A stretch of DNA of 7,295 bases, from NCBI GenBank assembly GCA_943908405.1, contig CALTTE010000084.1, positions 1 through 7,295 on the forward strand, given 5' to 3'. This document shows, piece by piece, positions 1 to 6,064 of the stretch. Position numbers and translations under genes: made by a program. Within the stretch, counting starts at the first letter, position 1. Each line of letters begins with the position of its first letter. The notes beneath the pieces were generated by a model. The model was not told the origin of the DNA and did not search any database. It saw only the letters and a program-made list of their open reading frames with translations. This DNA comes from an uncultured Moraxella sp. (GTDB lineage: Bacteria; Pseudomonadota; Gammaproteobacteria; Pseudomonadales; Moraxellaceae).

Positions 1-54
1 CGTGAAGGTGGTCGCACTGTTGGTGCTGGTGTGGTAGCCAATGTTAAAGACTAG
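1..54 (+). CDS. tuf: Elongation factor Tu, C-terminal end (partial)
   Basis: The window opens in frame with 17 codons reading REGGRTVGAGVVANVKD, then TAG at 52-54. The REGGRTVGAGVV string is the near-invariant last strand of domain III of EF-Tu, the GTPase that delivers aminoacyl-tRNA to the ribosome. The final residues (ANVKD) differ from the more common AKIIE/VKILE ending but lie at the variable extreme C-terminus. The rest of the gene is to the left of the window. A strong terminator about 110 bases downstream, with no further ribosomal gene before it, fits a tuf that closes an rpsL-rpsG-fusA-tuf type operon. That operon assignment is inference, because nothing upstream is visible. Confidence 0.93.
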   Translation, partial: REGGRTVGAGVVANVKD

Positions 55-163
55 TTTGGTCAAACACTGGTTTGAATAGGTCTTGTTAGTTTTAAATTAA
101 ACCAGTTTAGACAAGCTAAAGCAAACAAGCCTAAATAAGTCAATCAAAACTGATTTTAGCTCC
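55..163. other. tuf 3' untranslated region with weak inverted repeats
   Basis: About 110 bases between the tuf stop and its terminator hold no open reading frame of note. Two weak dyads are visible. ACTGGTTT (66-73) pairs with AAACCAGT (99-106), and it competes with a small hairpin, CAAAC (61-65) with GTTTG (70-74). AATCA (142-146) pairs with TGATT (151-155). They may fold in the tuf mRNA tail, but nothing ties them to a known RNA family. Confidence 0.3.
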
Positions 164-200
164 AACCAAAACCCCTGCAGTGATGTGGGGGTTTTTGGTT
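164..200 (+). terminator. Rho-independent terminator of tuf
   Basis: AACCAAAACCCC (164-175) pairs with GGGGTTTT-GGTT (188-200, one bulged T at 196) around a loop of about 12 bases. A T-rich run follows (TTGGGTTATTTTTATTTTG). It sits after tuf and before the DUF805 promoter, so it should isolate DUF805 from the highly expressed tuf transcript. Confidence 0.85.
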
Positions 201-214
201 TTGGGTTATTTTTA

Positions 215-242
215 TTTTGTTCTAGTAATATTGTGTTATAAT
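215..242 (+). promoter_or_regulatory. Extended -10 promoter of the DUF805 gene
   Basis: A perfect TATAAT lies at 237-242 and is preceded by TGT (234-236), giving the extended -10 TGnTATAAT. The -35 is poor: TTTTGT at 215-220 with a 16-base spacer is the best candidate, as expected when an extended -10 compensates. The predicted start is near 249, leaving a leader of about 20 bases with the SD sequence AAAGGA (257-262) seven bases before the ATG. Confidence 0.7.
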
Positions 243-269
243 TTGTGAAAAAGTTTAAAGGATTGTTTT

Positions 270-914
270 ATGAGTGCTAATTTTGAAAAAAGAAATAAGA
301 CAAAAATAGTTCGTTCCGAGCACCTGTCGGCATATGATGCGGCACAGGCGGATATGGCATATGATGAGCTATCAGAGCTAGAGTACCACGATGAGCCTTT
401 TTATGGTTATCAAGGGCGTATCGGTAGATTGCGTTTTTTGGCTTATAGTGCAGCGATGGGGATAATAATCTGTGCAGCGTTTTATGTTTTCTTAATTTTG
501 AGTGCTGTTTTGCTTGGTGCTACAAATAATAATACTTTTTTATCGATAATTTTCGTTATTATTGTTTTAGCTTTTGGGGTTGCTTATGTTTATATTATTT
601 TTTCGCCTGCTATTCGTAGGTTTAATGATATCAATTACACAGGTTGGCTAAGCTTACTTTTGTTGGTGCCTTACTTAAATATTTTGGTGCTGTTATTTTT
701 GGCATTGATGCCAGGTACAGATGGCTTTAATGATTATGGGGTACCTGCTAGACCGCCAACCACTAGAGTTAAGGTACTCGCACTATTCGCGCCTATAGGT
801 GTAATGTTTATCGGTATTGTGGCTGCTATAGCATTGCCAGCTTACCAAGATTATATCAATCGCTCAAAACAAATGGAGCAAATGTATATAGATAGAATGA
901 ATAATACCCCATAG
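270..914 (+). CDS. DUF805 family inner-membrane protein with pilin-like C-terminal helix
   Basis: This 214-residue protein has a charged cytoplasmic N-terminus (1-48) followed by a DUF805 domain. The domain signatures are YQGRIGRLRFLAY (47-59), SPAIRRFNDINYTGW (112-126) and MPGTDGFNDYG (147-157). Membrane segments are visible at about 57-83, 89-113, 126-148 and 168-191. DUF805 proteins are small inner-membrane proteins of unknown function. The last segment is odd: residues 182-200 (GIVAAIALPAYQDYINRSK) reproduce the N-terminal helix of type IV pilins, but the prepilin cleavage site and Glu5 equivalent are absent (K168 and F173 stand there). It is therefore not a processed pilin. The start at 270 is supported by AAAGGA seven bases upstream and the promoter at 237-242. 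The gene is probably monocistronic, as strong terminators flank it on both sides. The family call is confident; the function is unknown. Confidence 0.88.
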   Translation: MSANFEKRNKTKIVRSEHLSAYDAAQADMAYDELSELEYHDEPFYGYQGRIGRLRFLAYSAAMGIIICAAFYVFLILSAVLLGATNNNTFLSIIFVIIVLAFGVAYVYIIFSPAIRRFNDINYTGWLSLLLLVPYLNILVLLFLALMPGTDGFNDYGVPARPPTTRVKVLALFAPIGVMFIGIVAAIALPAYQDYINRSKQMEQMYIDRMNNTP

Positions 915-927
915 TTGGGGTATTATT
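900..927 (+). terminator. Terminator of the DUF805 gene, overlapping its 3' end
   Basis: A perfect 11-base stem, AATAATACCCC (900-910) with GGGGTATTATT (917-927), closes a six-base loop ATAGTT. It is followed by GTT, so the U-tract is supplied mostly by the AT-rich end of the stem. The TAG stop of DUF805 (912-914) lies inside the loop, so the last codons form the left arm. By symmetry it could also act on the opposite strand. Confidence 0.75.
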
Positions 928-936
928 GTTCCATTC

Positions 937-992
937 AAAAGCCGTGATAAAGTTAAATTTATCTAATATATTTAGATAATATCACGGCTTTT
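937..992 (-). terminator. prlC: Composite hairpin at the 3' end of the M3 peptidase gene
   Basis: AAAAGCCGTGATA (937-949) is perfectly complementary to TATCACGGCTTTT (980-992). Inside it a second stem, TTATCTAA (959-966) with TTAGATAA (972-979), closes a five-base loop. On the - strand the outer stem ends in GGCTTTT, as in an intrinsic terminator, although the U-tract is short. The left arm of the - strand transcript encodes the last peptidase residues (KSRDII), and the TAA stop (972-974) falls within the inner stem. It may terminate in both directions. Confidence 0.65.
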
Positions 993-3131
993 GAGTAAGG
1001 CATCAGGGTCTGGCGTGCGTCCCATAAAGTCCACAAACATTGCCATTGGGTCTTTTGAACCCCCTTGCGATAAAAAGGCTTGCCAAAATTCACGTCCTGT
1101 TTGGGGATTGAAGATACCTGTTTGTTCAAATTTGGTGAAGGCATCGCTTGAGAGTACATCTGCCCACATATAGCTATAGTAGCCAGCAGCATAGCCCCCT
1201 GAAAAAACGTGGCTAAACGAATTGGCGGTGCGAGTCCATTCAGGCTCATTCAGAATAGAGACGGTTTTTTTAATTTCATTTCGCATAATAGCAAGATTGT
1301 CACGCTTGGGGTCGTATTCCAAATTGAGCCTAAAATCAAACAAGCCATATTCTAACTGACGCACCATATAGACAGCGGCTTGGTAGTTTTTGGCGGCAAT
1401 CATTTTGTCAATCAAATCATCCGATAAATGCTCGCCTGTTTGGTGGTGGGCGGAGAGTAATTTGAGTGCTTTTTTGTCCCAAGTCCAGTTTTCCAAAAGC
1501 TGGCTGGGAAACTCAACAGCGTCCCACGCCACGCCATTGATACCAGAGACTGCCATGACATCAATTTGGGTAAGCATTTGATGAATGCTGTGCCCAAACT
1601 CGTGGAACAACGTGGTTACCTCATCGTGCAAAAGTAGCGATGGCTTGCCGTCTACGGGTTTGCTAAAGTTGCAAACGATATGAGCAACAGGCATTTGAAT
1701 GCTACCATCGCTGTCTTTTTTGCGTTCAATGGCACTATTCATCCAAGCCCCACCGCTTTTGTTCTCACGGGCATAAAGGTCCATATAAAAAGCGGCGATT
1801 TTTTGATTGCCACGATGGACATCAAAAACACGTACATCGGGGTGCCAAACTTTGGCGGTGGCTTTTTGGCGGTCGTTTTGTTCTTTGATGGTAATGCCAA
1901 ATACTTGCTGGGCGATGTCAAACAGTCCTGCCAATACTTTGTCCTCAACAAAGTACTCACGAATCATCTCATCATCAATGCTATACCGCTCATTGCGTTG
2001 TTTTTCCGATAAATAAGAAAAATCCCACGGCTGAAAATCATCAATGCCCAATTTTTTGCCATAGGTTTTTAGGGTGTCAAGCTCAGTTTTGCCTTTGGGG
2101 CGGGCGTGGGCAAGCAATTTGTTTAAAAAGCCAGTAACGATCGCTGGGCTTTTTGCCATTCGTGTAACTAGGGCGTAATCGGCATAGGTATTAAAGCCAA
2201 GCAATTGAGCCAGCTCATACCGCAATGCCAAAATTTCATTGATCACAGGGGTGTTGTCCCATTTTTTGGCATTTGGCCCTTTGTCGGATGCTTGGGTGGT
2301 GTAGGCTTCATACATCTGCTTGCGTAGGTTTCGGTCATCGGCGTAGGTCATTATGGCACTGTAGCTTGGGTAGTTTAGGGTAAAGCGATAGCCTTTTTTG
2401 CCTTTGTCTTTGGCGGATTTTGCTGCTTGTTCCAGTGCCATCTCACTAAGCCCTGATAATTTGGTTTTGTCGGTAACGATAAGCTCAAAGCCATCAACCG
2501 CATCCAGCATATTTTTGTCAAATTGAGTGGTGAGCTCTGATAATTTGGTGTTGATGGTTTTGAATCGTTGTGCTTTGTCAGCAGGTAAATCAATGCCTGA
2601 TAATTTAAAATCTCGCAAAGCATTATCAATGGCTTGTTTTTGGGCTTGGCTGTAATTGGCATAATCGCCACTGTTTTTTAATTTGACAAAGCCATCATAA
2701 AGTGGGCGGTACATACCAAGCCAAGTGCTATGCTCGGTAAGAGCAGCCTCGCTTTGGTCATAAGCATCACGCAAAGCATCTGAATCTTTGACTGAGCTTA
2801 GGTGCGATGCAACGTGCCACGCTCGGTCAAGTTTGTTTTGGGCGACTTGTAAGGGCAAGTAAAAATTCTCCCAAGTGATGGTATCTTGACCACTGACAAA
2901 TTGCACTACCTCTTTTTGATAAGCCATCAAATAATCAATGGCAGGTTTTAGGTGTGTTGGGCGAAAATCGGCAAAATTGGGCATTGTGCCAAATTGTAAT
3001 AGCGGATTGTTTTTAAGCTGAGTGGGCAGACTAAGGGGTGTTTCAGCAGCAAAAGCACTGGTTAAAAAACTAGGTAAGGCAGCCGAACCAAGCGACAGGG
3101 CGGACAATCCCAAAAAATGACGGCGTTTCAT
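972..3131 (-). CDS. prlC: Exported M3 family zinc metallopeptidase, oligopeptidase A type
   Basis: This 719-residue thimet-type (M3) peptidase degrades short peptides. The zinc site is HEFGH at 510-514 (H510 and H514 ligands, E511 catalytic), with the third ligand E540 in WDAVEFPSQLLENW. The GVAWDAVEFPSQ, KMIAAKNYQAA and HVFSGGYAAGYYSYMWADV (641-659) blocks resemble oligopeptidase A (PrlC/OpdA) more than Dcp. The enzyme is about 40 residues longer than E. coli OpdA (about 680), mainly because of an N-terminal signal. MKRRHFLG carries a twin-arginine motif, then a hydrophobic stretch and a likely cleavage after AFA (residue 28). Classical OpdA is cytosolic, so this form should act in the periplasm or be membrane-tethered. 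The start is supported by AAGGA (3138-3142) and a promoter upstream. The symbol is that of the nearest family; a Dcp-like or separate M3 subclade is possible. It lies downstream of the FrpB-like receptor but behind a terminator, so co-expression is unlikely. Confidence 0.92.
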   Translation of the reverse strand: MKRRHFLGLSALSLGSAALPSFLTSAFAAETPLSLPTQLKNNPLLQFGTMPNFADFRPTHLKPAIDYLMAYQKEVVQFVSGQDTITWENFYLPLQVAQNKLDRAWHVASHLSSVKDSDALRDAYDQSEAALTEHSTWLGMYRPLYDGFVKLKNSGDYANYSQAQKQAIDNALRDFKLSGIDLPADKAQRFKTINTKLSELTTQFDKNMLDAVDGFELIVTDKTKLSGLSEMALEQAAKSAKDKGKKGYRFTLNYPSYSAIMTYADDRNLRKQMYEAYTTQASDKGPNAKKWDNTPVINEILALRYELAQLLGFNTYADYALVTRMAKSPAIVTGFLNKLLAHARPKGKTELDTLKTYGKKLGIDDFQPWDFSYLSEKQRNERYSIDDEMIREYFVEDKVLAGLFDIAQQVFGITIKEQNDRQKATAKVWHPDVRVFDVHRGNQKIAAFYMDLYARENKSGGAWMNSAIERKKDSDGSIQMPVAHIVCNFSKPVDGKPSLLLHDEVTTLFHEFGHSIHQMLTQIDVMAVSGINGVAWDAVEFPSQLLENWTWDKKALKLLSAHHQTGEHLSDDLIDKMIAAKNYQAAVYMVRQLEYGLFDFRLNLEYDPKRDNLAIMRNEIKKTVSILNEPEWTRTANSFSHVFSGGYAAGYYSYMWADVLSSDAFTKFEQTGIFNPQTGREFWQAFLSQGGSKDPMAMFVDFMGRTPDPDALLKSRDII

Positions 3132-3163
3132 ACAATATCCTTATAAAACAGAAGTTGCTTTCT

Positions 3164-3192
3164 AGCATAACCGACAAAAAATAAAAAAGCAA
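3164..3192 (-). promoter_or_regulatory. Sigma70-type promoter of the M3 peptidase gene
   Basis: Read on the - strand, TTGCTT (3192-3187) and TATGCT (3169-3164) are separated by exactly 17 bases. Transcription would start near 3157 and give a leader of about 26 bases that includes the SD AAGGA (3142-3138), six bases before the ATG. The location right after the upstream terminator and repeats supports the call, but the AT-rich setting raises the chance of a coincidental match. Confidence 0.6.
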
Positions 3193-3216
3193 GAAAAAAA
3201 TAACGATAGGGAAAAT

Positions 3217-3258
3217 AATCAGTAACAAACAATCAGTAACCGACAATCAGCAACCCAA
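3217..3258. repeat. Three tandem 14-bp repeats
   Basis: Three consecutive 14-base units are AATCAGTAACAAAC (3217-3230), AATCAGTAACCGAC (3231-3244) and AATCAGCAACCCAA (3245-3258). The AATCAG-AAC core is kept while the last four bases drift. The array lies between the receptor terminator and the peptidase promoter, starting about 25 bases upstream of the -35. It could be a regulator-binding array or simple slippage DNA; no binding protein is recognised. Confidence 0.8.
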
Positions 3259-3286
3259 TAAGCCGCTAAATTGGCTAGGTCATCTA

Positions 3287-3320
3287 TAATAAAAAACAGC
3301 CAGTAAGAACTGACTGTTTT
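3287..3320 (-). terminator. Rho-independent terminator of the FrpB-like receptor gene
   Basis: On the - strand AAAACAGTCAGT (3320-3309) pairs with ACTGGCTGTTTT (3304-3293) over a four-base loop, followed by TTATTATAG. The one imperfect position is a G-U wobble in the - strand RNA but an A-C mismatch in the + strand RNA, so the hairpin is better in the - direction. It lies 30 bases after the receptor stop codon and separates the receptor from the peptidase transcript. Confidence 0.85.
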
Positions 3321-3349
3321 GACAAGTGCTAAAGTTGTATCTTAATGCG

Positions 3350-5590
3350 TTAGAACGTGTAATTAATCCCAACTCTAAAATCACGACCTGCACCGACCAG
3401 CGTGTCCACTGTCGGACGCTGGGCGTGGGGGCGATAATTGGCATCTAGCACGTTATTGACCGCAAAATTGACGTTGAGATTGTCGTTATTAAACGGTTTG
3501 TAATTGGCATAAATATCAGCCACGCTATAGCCTTTTTTGTTTTGGGCGGCTTGACCTTGCAATAACACAGCGTCCACCCCCTCGACAATGCGTCCTTTTG
3601 CCCCAATTTCTAAATTGGGTTCAGCAAAACGGTAGGCGGCAGAGACTGTCCAAGTACGCCCAACTTTGGTGGCAAATTCGGGATTTTCGCTTAGTCGATT
3701 TTTGAGCTTATTATTATCCTCGATATCTATATAAGTTTCTCCGACCATTTTTGGATTGCTATCAGCGACACCAGCACGCAAGGTTAAGCCATTATAGCGA
3801 TAAGCTGCTCCCAGCTCATAGCCTTGGTTGGTCATATGACCAACGTTTTTGATGGAAGTACTTTTGCCGTGTCTTGAGTCAGCAAAGCCCCCCAAGGCGT
3901 TGTCAATACGTTGTAGGTAGTAGCTACCATTGGCGGAAAAGTTGCCATCGTTATAGTTAAAGCCAATCTCGGTGTTGCGGGCTTTTTCGGCTTTGGTGCC
4001 ATCAGCGATAGAGACCACGCCACGGTTACCGCCTGCGGTGATGGCATCGTATAGGCGAGGGCTACGACTGGCATAGCTTAGGTTGCCATTGATACTTAAG
4101 GTTGGCATTACTTGATAAATCACCCCTAGGCTTGGGTTGATGTCTGTGCCTGAGATGGTTTTGCCGTCCATCGCTTTAAAGTTAAAGCGGTCGTATCTTA
4201 TGCCTGTGGTAACGGTGGTATTGCCCAGTTGATTGATGGCTTCAGCATAGACGCCCACGTCCGTTTTTTGTTGGTTGTTTAGGGTTGGGTTTGTACGGGT
4301 GACTCCTTTTTTATCTGTCCACTGACTAAAAAACCGAGCAGGGCTAACCTCTTGGGTGCGATAATTAACGCCATATTTTAATAAGGTGGTGTCATTGATA
4401 CCGGTGTCAAAATTAATATTGGCACCAATGGTCTGTATGCCCATTTTGGTTTCGCCTTTGATTTTTCCAGCGTAGCCATTGTTGCTGTCATTGGCAGCCC
4501 AGCGGTCGGTATTCATTTTGTAGACATTGGCTTTGGCAGATTCGGCAAAGGGTAGGTTGTAGGCTGACCATTCCAAATTGGCAATGCTTTGCTTCATACG
4601 TTTTTGTGAGCCTTCGTTGCGTTTTATGTCAGGCACACGATTGCCGTTGGCATCAATCACATAGTATTCTTTTTTTTCAGCATCGGCAATCTCTGTGCCT
4701 AGTTTGTAGCTACTTAGGGCTTTTTGTTCATCAGTTAGTAGTTTGTTGATGTCGTCGCCTACTTTTGCTTTTACGCTCAAGTCAGGTCTAGCATTAGCAA
4801 AATCAAACTCTTCACGTACAGGGCGGTTGCCTGCGTGGGTTTCTTGTAGGTAGCTGGCAACCAGTCGGTGGTTGTCAAGATTAACCCCTGCTTTGGCAAG
4901 ATAGCTTTGTTTGTCTAGGGCACTGTTTCTGACAATACTATCGCCCAAGCGGTTTTTGTAATCGCCACCGCCTTTGTAGTTGCCTTCATTGACACGGTTA
5001 TAAGAAATCAAGCCGTCAAAGCCTGTCTGGGTGCTTTGATCGCTTTGACCATAGGCGCTGACACCATAAGAGTAGCCTTTGTTACTGCTGTAGCCTGCGT
5101 GAGCTTTGATGCCATAGTCTTGGTTGGGGCTTAATAAGTCTTTGGTGTCTAGCGTTTTGGCAACAATCGCTCCATTGGTCGCCCCAATACCGGCACTGGC
5201 AGAACCTGCCCCTTTTTGCACGCTCACAACTTTAACCAAAGCAGGGTCTAGCATAAATCTGCCTTGGTGGTAGTGGATTTGGCTGTCGCTATAGGCATTG
5301 TCTACTTTGACATCAATGGAGTTTTGCCCCATACCACGGATATAAAAAAACTGTGATGTGCCGTTACCGCCACCGATACCAATGGCAGGCTCTTGGGTGA
5401 GTAGCCCACGCAAATTGTCTTCGGTGCTTTCGTTTTGGTCTTTGATGGTAACGACATTGGTTTTGATTTTGCTACCTTGACGGTCAAGTGTTGCATTTAA
5501 TACGCCAAGATCGGTAACGGCAAAGGCAGGGCTTGTAAGTGCTGCACTTAGTGCCAATGCTAGTGGGGCATAACGAAATGTTTTTTGCAT
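3350..5590 (-). CDS. frpB: TonB-dependent outer-membrane iron receptor, FetA/FrpB (CopB) family
   Basis: This 746-residue receptor imports ferric iron complexes across the outer membrane using TonB energy. A Sec signal (MQKTFRYAPLALALSAAL..., cleavage after PAFA, residue 24) is followed by a TonB-box-like DLGVLNA (27-33). The plug domain (about 38-150) carries GGGNGTSQFFYIRGMGQNS (73-91) and VSVQKGAGSASAGIGATNG (122-140). The rest is a 22-strand-type barrel ending in the outer-membrane C-terminal Phe (GINYTF). Blocks such as DRQGSKI, SADGT-type SIADGTKAEKARNTEIGFNYNDG (527-549) and SENPEFATKVGRTWT match neisserial FetA/FrpB as I recall it. The homologue in M. catarrhalis is CopB. Neisserial FetA handles ferric enterobactin-type ligands; the ligand here is not deducible. 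AAGGAA (5596-5601) sets the start. Fur-box-like DNA overlaps the promoter. No fetBCDEF-like ABC transporter genes follow, unlike in Neisseria. Confidence 0.93.
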   Translation of the reverse strand: MQKTFRYAPLALALSAALTSPAFAVTDLGVLNATLDRQGSKIKTNVVTIKDQNESTEDNLRGLLTQEPAIGIGGGNGTSQFFYIRGMGQNSIDVKVDNAYSDSQIHYHQGRFMLDPALVKVVSVQKGAGSASAGIGATNGAIVAKTLDTKDLLSPNQDYGIKAHAGYSSNKGYSYGVSAYGQSDQSTQTGFDGLISYNRVNEGNYKGGGDYKNRLGDSIVRNSALDKQSYLAKAGVNLDNHRLVASYLQETHAGNRPVREEFDFANARPDLSVKAKVGDDINKLLTDEQKALSSYKLGTEIADAEKKEYYVIDANGNRVPDIKRNEGSQKRMKQSIANLEWSAYNLPFAESAKANVYKMNTDRWAANDSNNGYAGKIKGETKMGIQTIGANINFDTGINDTTLLKYGVNYRTQEVSPARFFSQWTDKKGVTRTNPTLNNQQKTDVGVYAEAINQLGNTTVTTGIRYDRFNFKAMDGKTISGTDINPSLGVIYQVMPTLSINGNLSYASRSPRLYDAITAGGNRGVVSIADGTKAEKARNTEIGFNYNDGNFSANGSYYLQRIDNALGGFADSRHGKSTSIKNVGHMTNQGYELGAAYRYNGLTLRAGVADSNPKMVGETYIDIEDNNKLKNRLSENPEFATKVGRTWTVSAAYRFAEPNLEIGAKGRIVEGVDAVLLQGQAAQNKKGYSVADIYANYKPFNNDNLNVNFAVNNVLDANYRPHAQRPTVDTLVGAGRDFRVGINYTF

Positions 5591-5629
5591 ACTATTTCCT
5601 TTTTTGTGGATTTTTGGTAAATTTGGGCA

Positions 5630-5658
5630 AGTTTAGCAGATAATTGCCCTAATGTAAA
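5630..5658 (-). promoter_or_regulatory. Promoter of the FrpB-like receptor gene
   Basis: Read on the - strand, TTTACA (5658-5653) and TAAACT (5635-5630) are 17 bases apart. The -10 is preceded by TGC, giving an extended -10. The start would be near 5623, with a leader of about 33 bases before the ATG. There is no poly-C or other long homopolymer between the -35 and -10, so the phase-variable spacer known from neisserial fetA is absent. Confidence 0.7.
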
Positions 5659-5695
5659 TAAAAAATATTATCATTTGATAAAATAAATCATTTAG
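5654..5695 (-). promoter_or_regulatory. Probable Fur operator overlapping the receptor promoter
   Basis: The stretch contains TTATCA-TT-TGATAA (5668-5681), a perfect 6-2-6 palindrome of Fur-type hexamers. Hand alignment to GATAATGATAATCATTATC gives 13 of 19 matches at 5654-5672 and 12 of 19 at 5677-5695, both on the + strand, so sites may overlap. It covers the -35 and the DNA just upstream, a position suited to iron-dependent repression. The AT-rich background makes partial matches easy, so the exact register is uncertain. Confidence 0.6.
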
Positions 5696-5724
5696 CATTG
5701 GTTAATGATGAACAGCAATGATTT
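5685..5724 (-). terminator. Weak inverted repeat, possible end of the ferredoxin operon
   Basis: AAATCATT (5685-5692) is complementary to AATGATTT (5717-5724), with an alternative inner pairing of CATTG (5696-5700) with CAATG (5716-5720). On the - strand it is followed by the T-rich TATTTTATC. It lies 80 bases after the ferredoxin stop and just before the receptor promoter. The stem is AT-rich with a 24-base loop, so termination here is only a suggestion. Confidence 0.28.
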
Positions 5725-5750
5725 GGATAATTGTCTGGTTTGGTGCGGTT

Positions 5751-5786
5751 GTTTTTAGAGCTATTTTTAGGGCTATTTTTAAAATT
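5751..5786. repeat. Imperfect 12-bp tandem repeat after the ferredoxin gene
   Basis: Three units follow each other: GTTTTTAGAGCT (5751-5762), ATTTTTAGGGCT (5763-5774) and ATTTTTAAAATT (5775-5786), with 10 and 8 of 12 identical bases between neighbours. Similar GGCTTTTTTTAAG sequence continues to the ferredoxin stop codon. No convincing terminator hairpin was found in it, so the ferredoxin 3' end is a low-complexity tail. Confidence 0.6.
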
Positions 5787-5802
5787 AAGGCTTTTTTTAA
5801 GA

Positions 5803-6060
5803 CTATTTGTGCCAAATTTTTTTGTATTTGACCAAAAGCTCGTCATCGCTTTCAATACGCTCTGGGTCTTTGATGATACAATCAATGGGGCAGACCTTAT
5901 CGCAAGTTGGTTCCTCATAAAAGCCCACGCATTCGGTGCAAAGGTCGGGGTTGATGACGTAGGTTTTTTGTCCTTTTTGGTCGTAGCTGATGGCATCGTT
6001 TGGGCATTCTGGCTCGCAGATGTCGCAGTTGATACAGTCGGTGGTGATTTTGAGTGCCAT
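5803..6060 (-). CDS. yfhL: YfhL-family 2[4Fe-4S] ferredoxin (Allochromatium type)
   Basis: This 85-residue soluble electron carrier has two cysteine motifs: CINCDICEPEC (C9, C12, C15, C19) and CTECVGFYEEPTCDKVC (C41, C44, C53, C57), with an extra C61. By analogy with Allochromatium vinosum ferredoxin, cluster I should use C9/C12/C15/C57 and cluster II C41/C44/C53/C19. The eight-residue insertion between C44 and C53 and the C-terminal tail (PERIESDDELLVKYKKIW) are the hallmarks of the YfhL/Alvin subfamily, and the length is normal. The redox partner is unknown. The ATG lies four bases after the stop of the NYN/LOTUS gene and no Shine-Dalgarno sequence precedes it (AAATCACAAAATTAACAAA), so translation probably depends on coupling to the upstream gene. 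The operon link is well supported by spacing; a functional link is inference. Confidence 0.94.
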   Translation of the reverse strand: MALKITTDCINCDICEPECPNDAISYDQKGQKTYVINPDLCTECVGFYEEPTCDKVCPIDCIIKDPERIESDDELLVKYKKIWHK

Positions 6061-6064
6061 TTTG

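Noticed and set aside
55..236. A small RNA or riboswitch in the tuf-DUF805 gap
   Set aside because: Only weak AT-rich dyads are present apart from the tuf terminator and the DUF805 promoter. No conserved RNA motif was recognised.
937..992. The 13-bp inverted repeat as an insertion-sequence end or attachment site
   Set aside because: One arm encodes the peptidase C-terminus and the other lies just past the stop, with no transposase or target duplication nearby. A terminator hairpin explains it better.
959..2671. Several frames of 60-110 codons on both strands within the peptidase gene
   Set aside because: All lie inside the M3 peptidase coding sequence, which has family motifs along its whole length. 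None shows domain-like sequence.
5688..5996. A 102-codon - strand frame overlapping the ferredoxin in another frame
   Set aside because: It overlaps the ferredoxin, whose cysteine motifs fix the real frame. Its tail is K/N/S low-complexity sequence derived from the 12-bp repeats.
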